This document shows, in pieces, positions 55,318-64,000 of a stretch of DNA of 64,000 nt. The number at the start of each line of letters is the position of its first letter. Within the stretch, counting starts at the first letter, position 1. Made by a program: the position numbers and the translations under genes. This DNA is from Strigamia acuminata. Lineage: Eukaryota > Arthropoda > Chilopoda > Geophilomorpha > Linotaeniidae. A model generated the notes under the pieces. The model was not told the DNA's origin. It searched no databases and saw nothing but the letters and a program-made list of their open reading frames with translations. Where the stretch lies: positions 38,971,211 through 39,035,210 of the forward strand of contig OX442314.1 in NCBI GenBank assembly GCA_949358305.1. The letters run 5' to 3'.

Positions 55318-56715
55318 GATTCACGTTTGAATCCGTAAATTCCGTTAAATTACAGACCTCTCTTTGCACATGAGAAACATAATTTTGCCATTGCTGGGCT
55401 GTTACTTTTGCAATTCCTTCTCTTAACAACCTTTCCACTTGCGGCAATTTAAAGGTGTTGTTGTTTGAGCGTACATGTCGCTTAACCTGCAATTTTTTTT
55501 CAGATTAATTTTTATGTTTGTTTATGCCCACTACATTTTTCACTCATTCACCTGACTCCAAGCCATTTCAATTGGGTTTTGGCTACAGTGGTATGGAGGC
55601 AGACGTAAAACTTTGAATCCTAATTCCTGTGCTCTTGAATCAAAGGCATAAGTGATAACTGATAAAATTGGTTTTTATTACAGCTACAACCTTGAAGTGC
55701 AAATAAGTAAATACAAAAATAAGTATATGTGATATGTGATAAAATAAGACCTCCAGTAACTCAGCCTTTATATAATTATCATCAAAGTATGCATTGTGGT
55801 CAATGCACCAGTTTTGGATATTCACTTTAGCCCATGCAGTTGTAGGTGATGGTTCCAACATAACACTGTGATATGGAGCATTATCCATCACTATCACACT
55901 GTTTTTTTCTAAGCTAGGAAAAACGGTCTCCATCCACCACATAAAGTTGGCCGAATTCATCTCAGAATGATAATCCCCATCAGATTTTTTTGCACTGAAA
56001 AGAAAAAGTAATTAAATAAAAAATATTTTTACATTAAAGAAATTAATTACTTGAAAACGAGTAAACTGTTTGGAACGAATTCGGTCTCAGATCCAATGTG
56101 GCCAACAATGAGCCGCCCTCCTTTGGATATGGGGTGTTCCAAAAGGCATCTCTGTGTGAACAGACTGTGCTGTCCACCCACTCCTTGTTGATGTATTCAC
56201 CTGTAATAAGTACAAGTATTCAAATTTTTAATTTAAATTTTAAATTTTAAATTTTTGATTTAAATTTTTTTTAATTTTAAATTTTAAATTTTAATTTTTT
56301 TTAATTTTAAATTTTTTAAACTAAATTTCATTACAAATTAATTACCTGTATTAACCCATGTTTCGTCAGTGTAATAGATTTTTCACCCTTCTTGACGATA
56401 TGCTCGAATCTGGCGCAGATATTTCCTTCTCCACGCCACAATATCGTCTCTTTTGATAAGAGCAGCGTTCCTTTTATGTTTAATGAACTTGAAGCCAATC
56501 TCTTGCAGAAGTAATCGTAATGACTCTCTCTTGAAATTTGGGAGTGTTTCATTATTTTGAATGACGCTTGTAACCTTCTGTAGCGTAGGAACCTCACTTC
56601 TTCGAAAAAATTCATGTACTTTAGAACGAATGGCGGTTTGTGTGAAGGAATCGTAAATACTTAAACGTCTCCGATTAAAACTGCGTCGTTTCCTGCCCGG
56701 TGTTTTTAACTGGCC
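55318..56715 (-). pseudogene. IS630/Tc1-superfamily transposase with about four introns
   Basis: Exons on the minus strand: A about 56715-56346 (RRSFNRRRLSIYDSFTQTAI, REVP-like HTH, then KIYYTDETWVNTG with the first D), B 56200-56051 (RLIVGHIGSETEFVPNSLL), C 55994-55751 (GDYHSEMNSANFMWWMETVF, then SVIVMDNAPYHSVMLEPSPT with the second D), D 55658-55552 (KVLRLPPYHCSQNPIEMAWS with the final E), E 55496-55318 (VERLLREGIAKVTAQQWQNY). Introns are 145, 56, about 90 and 55 bp with GT...AG ends. Defects: TGA at 56375-56373 where the family has R, and a one-base frameshift near 56120. All three catalytic acids are still readable. It could be a decayed transposon or a decayed domesticated gene. Confidence 0.85.
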
Positions 56716-57179
56716 TTCAGAACAAATTGTTTTGGTATAATTTTACTTTACCGGCCACCTCTCAGATCATTTCCAAAATTTGGATATAGGGGTATTCGCG
56801 GGTGAAAAAACGAATGGCGTTGACGGTTTTTGGGGCAAACGGAAGCGGAAATCAGGAGATTGTTAGTAGTTGGTTTATACTGGTGAGGTTAGGTTAAGCA
56901 TTGGAATTATATGGCCCATTGTTGTTGTTGTCCTTTATGTTGTTGTTGTGTCGCGGGTTAGGTTAGGCTAGGTGAGGTTAGGTGAGGTGAGGTTAGGTTA
57001 GGTTAGGTTAGGTTAGGTTAGGTTAGGTGAGGTTAGGTGAGGTTAGGTTAAAACAAAGAAAGAAAGAAAAAATTCAAGAATATGGTTGCAACATTTAATC
57101 CAGAAACATTCCAAATAGTGAACAAAGAAAATGAGAAAATGAATATGCAGTAAAAGAGGTTAAATGGAATAGTAAAGAG
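56716..57179. repeat. TTAGG-type interstitial telomere-like repeat and flanks
   Basis: 56955-57050 is an array of GGTTA and GGTGA pentamers, mostly TTAGG with some TGAGG. A shorter TGAGGTTAGGTTA occurs at 56882-56895. The array is short and is flanked by non-telomeric DNA. Confidence 0.9.
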
Positions 57180-57770
57180 TCATTCAAAAGAAATTTCAAA
57201 GTTTTCAACTTCTTCTTCATCTTCAATATTGGATTCAATTGGGTTCAATGGATTATATAACTTTCCTGCAGCTTCTAAAAATGCTAGTGTTGGGTCCTTT
57301 TTTTCCATTTTACACATTTTCAGGAACATATATTTAGCTAGATAAGCTGAAAAGATCCTGTTCTTTATTGATTGTTTATATAAAATGAGATTTTTCTTTT
57401 TATTTACCTCCAAAAAACACTTTCTTGCGAGAATAATTTGGTAAAACTTGTTTCGCATGCCGCCATGTACTTTCGATGGTGTTGGTGTGGGCACCAGTTT
57501 CTGGATCTTTGTAATTCAATGAATGATTTACGGTTAAATGTTTAAAGCCTTTGTCTTCCAGACAATTATATGCTTTCCAGCAATCAGATATTATCGTCGT
57601 TTTTGGCAATATATATTGTTTTATAATTTTTAACAGGGTTTGGGTGTCCCTTTTTTCCACAGGGACTAGAAATACTTTTCCTGTGCCTCGTTCAATCCCA
57701 CCAAACACCCATTGGCCTTCTACTCTGTGTCCTAAAGGATTAGCAGTAATTAGATGGGTGTATCATGAAG
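57180..57770 (-). pseudogene. Merlin (ISXO2-like) transposase, two exons, N-terminus missing
   Basis: Exon 57770-57408 reads HRVEGQWVFGGIERGTGKVF, PKTTIISDCWKAYNCLEDKG, TVNHSLNYKDPETGAHTNTI and ESTWRHAKQVLP, the ISXO2-like DDE pattern of Merlin transposases (D in SDCW, E in IEST). A 61 bp GT...AG intron (57407-57347) joins it to KYMFLKMCKMEKKDPTLAFL and an acidic end, EEEVENFE. A TGA near 57764 separates it from an unrelated upstream peptide. The zinc-ribbon N-terminus is absent. No terminal repeats were identified. Confidence 0.8.
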
Positions 57771-57774
57771 AAAC

Positions 57775-57912
57775 AATAATATCTGGTACCTCTGTAGTAT
57801 TTTTTTCTGCCAAATTTTGATTCATTGCTACAATTGATGGCTTCTTGTCGTTGTCAATGGCATTAATAATGTTCAACTTGTTCTGAATCGAAATTTCCTT
57901 TCATTTGGCAGC
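57775..57912 (-). pseudogene. CENP-B/pogo-type N-terminal HTH remnant
   Basis: The minus strand reads MAAK, a stop, then KEISIQNKLNIINAIDNDKK, close to the start of CENP-B/Tigger HTH domains (KRKxLSLxEKLxILxxI). It ends within 40 codons and is followed by the Merlin fragment. Confidence 0.5.
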
Positions 57913-58007
57913 CATTTTAAAACGGACATTTTTCATTTTCCTTTGGTTTCTCAGTTTCTCAGTTTTGAAAATTCTTTATAACAAGGGCTTGTGCGAATTA
58001 CACTGTA

Positions 58008-58093
58008 CACAGCAGCTTCTCCTGAGATGAGTATTTGTTATCATATCAGTTATCACTGTATAACGAATACTTATCTCCGGAGAAGCTGCTGTG
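58008..58093. repeat. 86 bp hairpin with about 35 bp arms
   Basis: CACAGCAGCTTCTCC at 58008 pairs with GGAGAAGCTGCTGTG ending at 58093. The arms continue imperfectly inward through ATAAGTATTCGTTAT. The loop is about 16-20 bp. It could be a tiny foldback MITE or a precursor-like RNA hairpin. Confidence 0.75.
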
Positions 58094-58273
58094 CTTCTAG
58101 CTGAACAAGAAATGAAGACAAGATAACAAAAGTTTGCCAGTCGTCTCTGCTTGCGCGACTGGTGGGTCTGCCGATACGACCACCTCTTCCACAATACTTC
58201 GCACGCGATGGGAACCGCTAGACTTGTTCACCGCAGTTTTACCGTGGAAGCAATGGCTAAAGAAACATTCGCA

Positions 58274-58576
58274 TTAACCTGAACTTCCTTGGGCTTCTCT
58301 ACTGCCGCTTTCTCTCCAGACATTGCGAGAATGATGTTTTCCTCCGCAGTTTCTACACGAAAACTGGACTTGGCGCTCCTTTACTCTGTGACCCGGTCGA
58401 AGGCAGTTGATGCACCAACGATTTCTTCGCACGATGTCGTATTTCTCGCTCGCATCCATTTTCTTCTTGCAATTCGGATTATAATGATCCTCCTTACAGA
58501 AGACTCCAGGGACCGATTTCTCCGACTTCGAACTTGATGCTCGTTTTGCAGCTTGAACATTGACATATGTGGCCAT
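58274..58576 (-). pseudogene. BEL/Pao-type Gag zinc-knuckle fragment
   Basis: The minus strand encodes FCKEDHYNPNC, then RRNRWCINCLRPGHRVKE and CRNCGGKHHSRNVW. This C..H....C, WCxNCLxxGH, CxxCxxKHH series is the array at the Gag end of BEL/Pao retrotransposons. Several ligands are changed and no pol follows. Downstream (58270-58100) only a broken frame remains. Confidence 0.7.
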
Positions 58577-59689
58577 TGATCCCTGTACAGAGAGAGGCGC
58601 TAAGCACAGAGAACTTCTGCCATTCGTTTGCTTTCAATGATCGTACAGTGGATAGTGCCAATTAGTATTTCCGTGCAGAGAACAACCAATCAATGTGTAC
58701 ACAAGTGCGGGTTGAAAGTAGGAATATAGGAACCACTCAGTGCAGCTTCTCACTCGGGAAGCAGATGAAACATTACTCTTCAACGCTCATTGTTTTATCG
58801 GAATAAAAAATGCGATGGAAGTCAAAATAAAACTCAACTACCGGTAGTTTATTCAAGTGATAAACAACATCGGAAAACACAGGCAAACACAATGATTTGG
58901 GTTTTTGTTTGGAAATTCTCAACGATTTGGATAGAATTGCCTGACACTGAGTTTTCGTAGCGCGGCCTGGTACGAACAACTGTTAGTAATTTTCAACCAA
59001 TAGTGACGCTTTCCGTCGTCATAGCAACAGTGACGTGATTTGTGTTGTTATCATTCCATTTCGCGCTTTCAGCCGTTGTTTTCCATCGGGTTCGTGCATT
59101 TTCGCAATTCGCAATTTCTATTTGTTTTTCGATCGTATTCATGAAGAATTATTTTGATGAATGACCCAGGAGCTGGATTCAGGTCGGATTTTGAGTCGAT
59201 GGTTTGAATTTTGGTTAATATTTCTTGGCTACACGTATCAGTGTATTTGGATTCCATTTTAGGCCTAATCTTAATTTGGAATGAAATATTCGTTAATGTG
59301 TAGGCTGGGAATTTACAATAGGCTCAGAAATTAACTCTTTATTTGTTATTCAGGTCTGGTTAATCTGATTAAACCAGTCTGAATGCACGTTTTAGCACAA
59401 AACAGGTTTTTAAAAAGGTTTTAAACTGCATCTGAAATTTGTCTCCAGAAACCATTTTATTTTGTCACCCTCGAGTATTGATAACTGTCCTTTTTTTAAA
59501 AAGAAAGTTGCTACGTTCGAACGTGATTTTTAATGGCGCACACCTTGTGAGAGGAGGTGGTTTTGTTCGTGTGAAATGACTCCATGAATGTTTTCCAACT
59601 TCCTATTTTGCGTCTTGCTCGACCAATTTCAATCCTATTTTTCGTGTTTCTCTCGTTTTTCTCTCATCGAACATAGCGACTGCCCATTT
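58577..59689. other. intergenic, no gene recognised
   Basis: Short ORFs only. It may hold BEL leader sequence next to the Gag fragment, but no LTR pair is visible. Confidence 0.35.
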
Positions 59690-60090
59690 AAAAAAAAAGA
59701 TATCTGGGGGCAGCAAATCCAACTCTCTACCTCCTCGTGGTTGCCCCTGGACTCTGGCCGTCGTTCCAGTGGTACTGAATGAGAGCTGTGGTATTGGAAT
59801 TTGAATTCTTATTTTTGTTCCATTCTTGAAACTACTGGTTTGAAGTTTTCATGTTGTTTTTAAATCTCAATCTCTCTGATAACTTTAACTCTTGCTTCAC
59901 TTTTTGATTTGGCTTCTGTAAGACTGCATTCCATTAAACGAGTCGAAATTTCTTGCATAAAATTTAGTATTGTAAGCCTGCATGAGAGTAGCATTTGCCA
60001 AATATGAAATTTAATCGATGTAAGAGTACTGCAAGACTGCATTTCATATATTCTAATATATCGATGCATATTTAGGGTATTTCAATTTTA
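59690..60090 (-). repeat. R1 dispersed repeat, degenerate copy C
   Basis: CCAACTCTCTACCTCCTCGTGG-type sequence at 59719 and a GTATTGTAAGCCTGCAT at about 59968 match R1. The 51 bp unit survives only once or twice. Confidence 0.6.
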
Positions 60091-60242
60091 AAGTGGGTCT
60101 TGCAATGCACGTAAAACAGACACCATCCATCCATTTCTTGACTATCGGTATGCATCAGTTTTGGTTTTTGACATTGTAAAACAAGACTTTTCATGTCAAT
60201 GCCTTATTTTTATTATTTTATTCTGTTTTATGAAAAATAATA
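60091..60242. other. short intergenic gap
   Basis: Nothing recognised. Confidence 0.4.
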
Positions 60243-61034
60243 CTCCCTCTGTCCCAAATTATGGTATACATTTCTCTAAAAAATTCTCGATTATCGTTAG
60301 TTTTGTATATTTCTAAGATATTTTAACTGAATATCCTTCAAAATTAAGTGTGTTTGCTAACCAATGGATTGCATTATGGGTAATTAGTTTTATCATTCTG
60401 TTATTGCTGAGTTGCATCTTTGCAAAATGCACTCAAAATTAAGTGGCACCTGTTGTGCTTAAAGTAAAGTCAAAATGAATTCGAAAAATGGCTGTTTCCA
60501 AAGATAAATGACAAAATAGAAGAAATTAACTGATAATCAGCGAAATTGTATACAACAGCTTTTGCTGAAACAAAGCATTGTTAGGAATAAGGCACCATTA
60601 ATGATATTTGCAGGCAAATTGAAATTACTCGACTAACTATTTCACGAATTCGACGAGAAGTTAAAAACAATGCAATGAAGGACATATTCCTGCCAGAAGA
60701 TAAACATGACAATGTATTTTTTACAATGCAATGTTGTATGGAGTCAGTGATGACAGCAAAGAGTGGCAACAATTACAAAATTCACAAATTCAGAGCAATC
60801 ATTACGAGTTATTGTTATGGAGTATTATTTATTGTTATTGTTTACTCTTTATTTTTTATTGTTATTATTTACTCCATATTATTTATTGTTTACTTAATTT
60901 ATTTATAATTTAACTTAATTATATTAAATTTGCATTTTTAAAATGATAAAAATCAAATAAAACTTGAAATGTATACCATAATTTGGGACAAAAATAATAG
61001 TAGAAATGTATACCATAATTTGGGACAGAGGGAG
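60243..61034 (+). mobile_element. Stowaway-like mariner element with perfect TIRs
   Basis: The left end CTCCCTCTGTCCCAAATTAT (60243) and right end are perfect 33 bp inverted repeats (right arm 61002-61034), flanked by TA on both sides. A truncated second copy of the right arm lies inside at about 60968-60990. The interior plus strand near 60595-60670 reads GTINDICRQIEITRLTISRI, a helix-turn-helix like that of plant-type mariner transposases, but no DDD core remains. The TIR resembles the plant Stowaway consensus CTCCCTCCGTCCC. Confidence 0.8.
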
Positions 61035-61379
61035 TAATAATAATTGGCACCACATGTGGCCAACCCTCTTCCTGGTCTTCTGGTGCGACTCCTTCTTTGT
61101 GGCCTAATGGTGGGCACGTTGATTGCAGGCCGGTGTACGTCGACAAAGAACATTTCCAGCAGACGGCGTTGCAAGCGGACAAAGTCTGTGCGTTCTTGGA
61201 GATGGACAAACACATGTAGGTGGTGCAGCGTGCCGATGTGCATGCACCTGGTCGCAATGTGTCGAAAACGTGTTTTACCGGTCCCTGTGGCAGTGGTTCG
61301 GCGGCATGTACTTAAACCAACTTACTTATACTTAAACTTACTTATATCTCGACAATCAATACCGCTTAAATTTGTATAA
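61035..61379. other. GC-rich stretch, unrecognised
   Basis: ORFs are open on both strands. The minus strand (HVFVHLQERTDFVRLQRRLL, FFVDVHRPAINVPTIRPQRR) is the more protein-like but carries no family motif I know. Confidence 0.3.
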
Positions 61380-62124
61380 AACAACGAAAGTACACTTTAT
61401 TCCTCCCCTACTTTCTTTTTTTGTTAAACAATTTTTATAAAACCAACAGAACCATTGTAATTAAAACTTTTTCATATAACACTTTAACAATTTTCGTTTT
61501 TATGTTGGCACATTCGCCAAAACTATCCAACTTCGTTCACTGGCAATGGCACTGGAGCTGGTTGTTTTTTCGGACGTCCGCGGACAGGAACATTTTGAAC
61601 ATTTTGACCACGCTGAATGGCCATTCTTCTTTAGAAATTATCACACTCAAATTGTAATTTTTGTCCTGGAATGCAAAAAATCACAAAAATTTTTTTTAAA
61701 CATTCACACACTTAAAATCCACGGTTGCCCACAATGGCAACATCATTTCCTTTCTCTTTTTTTATCGTGGATACCAATAATAAGTGAATTGTCCCACTGG
61801 ATAAATACTCAGTCATTTTGGATCAGAAGAATTCCCATTGCTTCACTCATTTATTCATTCATAATACACACTGGATTCCAGAACTTGGTTGCTCTGGTTA
61901 CCTCATATTGTTTGCCAAAAACCAATTAACAATTGTCGCTATCAACAGTATCTCGTGTCACACATTATTTACAAATCAATTTAAAGTTAATCACTGCAAA
62001 ACACTGCATTCCTCCCCAGTTACTAAGAACCCTCTTTGTAATTCTAATACAATTTAATTTTCATTAAAGGAAATAAACGTTTCAATTTAAGACAATTCTG
62101 CACAATAATCTTGACACTTGCTCT
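61380..62124 (-). other. non-coding DNA after the Gypsy pol, possible 3' LTR
   Basis: The minus strand past the pol tail shows a purine-rich AATAGAGAGCAAG and then TGTCAAGATTATTG near 62117, a possible polypurine tract and LTR start. The second LTR would lie outside the window, so this cannot be confirmed. Confidence 0.3.
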
Positions 62125-62470
62125 CTATTGTTTGTCTCTATCGGCCATTCGTTTTAACAGCAATCGGGTGCGATCGGCATCTTCCTTGCTGTACAGCTGT
62201 GCCGGTTCGGCGCTCCCTTTGCTGGTCTTCCTGATAGGCGCACTAGTTTGTGGTGCATCTCTTACTGGAGGATTCGTCGTCGTACTCGGCCCAGGCTGTG
62301 CGGGATCCGCCAGAGGTTCAAAGCGAATCATCTCTGCCACTTTTAGCTCTCGCTTTGGTGGTCTCAACGCCGGCAAATTGTGGTAATTTGCCGTGACTGC
62401 TTCGTCGTCGTCTCCTTCCTCCCCCGACGATAACTCCCTATAATTTACGTCCACATTTCTTGTCGTGTAC
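62125..62470 (-). CDS. Gypsy pol tail in a shifted frame
   Basis: The frame is open through TTRNVDVNYRELSSGEEGDD and continues about 110 codons, acidic then basic (KRELKVAEMIRFEPLAD), to a stop at 62125. It overlaps the end of the integrase ORF (62445) in another frame, and the natural pol continuation seems to switch frame around 62470-62500. Either a frameshift mutation or a separate short ORF. Confidence 0.45.
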
Positions 62471-64000
62471 TCCGAGTGGTCTGACGTGGTTCAGTTACTT
62501 GCTGTTCCTCGTCTAACGCCTCCGCCATCGTCGGAACTTGTGGTGGCGTCAGGACGAGGGCTGGAGTCGGTCCTCCCACCGGTGGAGCTTGAGTTCCCGG
62601 TGAACCTGCCGCTACAACTTGTGGGGTCCGAGGTGGCGACGCTGGCTTCTCTTGCGGGGTCGTGACCTGAGGACCCATGGGTGGAAAACCCGCCGCTTGA
62701 CCTGCTGCCTGCGTTGGTAAAGGCTGCTGAACTTGTCGGCGCCGATTCACATACTGCACCGGCGGTTGGACCTCCACCGCTGGTTCCTCCTGCAGATCCA
62801 CTTGCGTAGGCTCCACTGCAGGGGCGGCTGCGCTCTCCATCCGTGGAATCAAGTGATTTAGGTGTCGTATCATCATCCGACCCGACTCAATATCTTTCAC
62901 CGCGTAGACCAACTCGCCACGCCGCTCCATCACCGTCCCTGCTCTCCACGGTGGCTTGGTTACCGGAAACGATTGAAACCACACCAAATCGCCGACGACG
63001 AATAACCTGTAACGAAAATTAGATTCGCTGCGCGCTGTGCTTAATCTTGGGCGCACTAGGTCGATATGGGTGAACAATTGTCTCCAAAGGAAGTTCATAG
63101 CCGGGGTCTCGTTATTCCGACCTTTGAAATTGGCATGTTGGAACAGAATTAATCTTAAAAGTCTCAGTTCAAAGTCGCCCTGGGTGAACTTGGTCAACTT
63201 GTCTTTGACCCAGCGGACCGCCTGCTCAGCCGTGCCATTAGATTGTGGATGGTATGGTGGCGAGAAGATGTGCTCAATACTATTTTTGGCCAGAAATAAT
63301 GCAAATTCTTTTGAGGCGAACTGGGGCCCATTGTCACTTACTAAAAGATGTGGCAACCCGAAAGAACTAAATATACGCCGCAAAACTAAGATTGTCGACG
63401 CCGAAGTTGCCACAGTCACCACTCGTGCTTCCACCCACCCAGAGAATGCGTCCACTACCACTAAGACCATCTTCTTCTGGATGGGTCCCGCGTAGTCTAT
63501 ATGTATGCGCGACCATGGCTCTTCCGCGCGTGGCCACGCAACAGGAACTGCCCTGGCCGGCAACACTCTATTTTTGGCACAGACTGCACATGATTGCACA
63601 AAAGTCACAATTTGGGGCGTCATGGCTGGCCACCACACCACACTCCGAGCTCGCTTTTTCATAGTTACGATTCCGGGATGGCCCTCGTGGAGCAACCGTA
63701 GCATTTTTTTGCGCAAAGCTAAAGGCACCACCACCCTGTCGCCCCACATCAGCACGCCAGCCACAACGTTAAACTCGTCAAACTTCGCCCAATAATCTCT
63801 CAACTCGCTGATTGCGTGGGCATTTCCGGAACGGACCGCCGCCACTACGGTCATCAACTCAGGGTCGCTCCTTGTGGCCACCGCGACGTCCGCTGCCAAT
63901 AGTAGCTCCTCTCTCTCCAACTCAACTAGGAACAGGGGCCACTCTTCCACTTCTTCGCGCGGCTTCTCCACAGGAAATCGACTGAGAGTATCTGCGTTTT
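62445..64000 (-). CDS. Gypsy pol: end of RNase H and integrase (runs off window)
   Basis: Open from the window edge with no stop. NADTLSRFPVEKP near 63995-63960 is the typical end of the Gypsy RNase H segment. Then the integrase HHCC zinc finger (HEGHPGIVTMKKRARSVVWW, CAVCAKN), the DDE core (IHIDYAGP, VSDNGPQFASKEFALFL, SPPYHPQSNGTAEQAVRWVK: D, D, E all present), a GPY/F-like module (VGDLVWFQ, HLNHLIPRM), and a P/Q-rich tail. Integrase inserts the cDNA copy in the nucleus. No stops for over 500 codons, so the element may be young. It is of the K02A2.6-like invertebrate type. Confidence 0.9.
   Translation of the reverse strand, partial: NADTLSRFPVEKPREEVEEWPLFLVELEREELLLAADVAVATRSDPELMTVVAAVRSGNAHAISELRDYWAKFDEFNVVAGVLMWGDRVVVPLALRKKMLRLLHEGHPGIVTMKKRARSVVWWPAMTPQIVTFVQSCAVCAKNRVLPARAVPVAWPRAEEPWSRIHIDYAGPIQKKMVLVVVDAFSGWVEARVVTVATSASTILVLRRIFSSFGLPHLLVSDNGPQFASKEFALFLAKNSIEHIFSPPYHPQSNGTAEQAVRWVKDKLTKFTQGDFELRLLRLILFQHANFKGRNNETPAMNFLWRQLFTHIDLVRPRLSTARSESNFRYRLFVVGDLVWFQSFPVTKPPWRAGTVMERRGELVYAVKDIESGRMMIRHLNHLIPRMESAAAPAVEPTQVDLQEEPAVEVQPPVQYVNRRRQVQQPLPTQAAGQAAGFPPMGPQVTTPQEKPASPPRTPQVVAAGSPGTQAPPVGGPTPALVLTPPQVPTMAEALDEEQQVTEPRQTTRSTRQEMWT

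Noticed and set aside
56955-57050. Chromosome end
   Set aside because: Under 100 bp, impure, and flanked on both sides by complex sequence.

Overview
This is a eukaryotic nuclear window, most likely from an arthropod or another small-genome invertebrate. The reasons are: nearly intact animal-type genes with spliceosomal introns (some only 55-61 bp), a short interstitial array of the arthropod-type telomere pentamer TTAGG near 57 kb, and a dense mix of LINE, Gypsy, BEL, hAT, Tc1/mariner, IS630-like, Merlin, MULE and Stowaway-like elements. I cannot name the species from sequence alone. Genic DNA is visibly richer in GC than the AT-rich repeat DNA around it.

Host genes are few. The best is a HERC4-like HECT ubiquitin ligase (9939-13860, +; two exons, one 676 bp intron filled with a 20-21 bp satellite). 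A small basic unrecognised protein (9542-8953, -; two exons) lies head to head with it across about 400 bp that hold a strong palindrome. A BTB/POZ exon (21382-20890, -) and a frameshifted aquaglyceroporin-like exon (47885-47246, -) also look host-derived.

The rest is a layered repeat landscape. 1-9 kb: an hAT-type non-autonomous element carrying a captured piece of the splicing factor PRPF3, itself inside a Harbinger-like element; a TA-flanked MITE; a 425 bp duplication; and a LINE interrupted by a MULE whose 10 bp target duplication and empty-site match are clear. 14-21 kb: a long foldback (about 190 bp arms), adjacent satellites, and a Tc1 transposase gene with introns split by an hAT transposase gene. 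22-41 kb: two copies (R1) of a roughly 1.8 kb repeat with a 51 bp / 17-residue minisatellite, the second split by a complete 7.77 kb Gypsy-type LTR element whose 633 bp LTRs look identical although its pol is largely gone. 41-50 kb: scattered pieces of a Tx1/L1-like LINE (zinc-knuckle ORF1 and RT ORF2). 50-55 kb: a cluster of minus-strand ORFs I do not recognise, one of them duplicated. 55-61 kb: an intron-containing IS630-like transposase, TTAGG repeats, a Merlin transposase with an intron, a BEL-type Gag fragment, and a Stowaway-like element with perfect 33 bp terminal repeats. 62-64 kb: the integrase end of a Gypsy pol that runs off the window.

The genes do not form a pathway. The window is mainly a record of nested transposition, gene capture and decay. 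The most unusual signals are the PRPF3-carrying hAT, the long hairpin derived from a retroelement, short introns inside several DNA-transposon transposases, the Stowaway-like ends, and the unrecognised ORF cluster at 50.8-55.2 kb. No RNA genes, CRISPR arrays or bacterial-type operons were seen.
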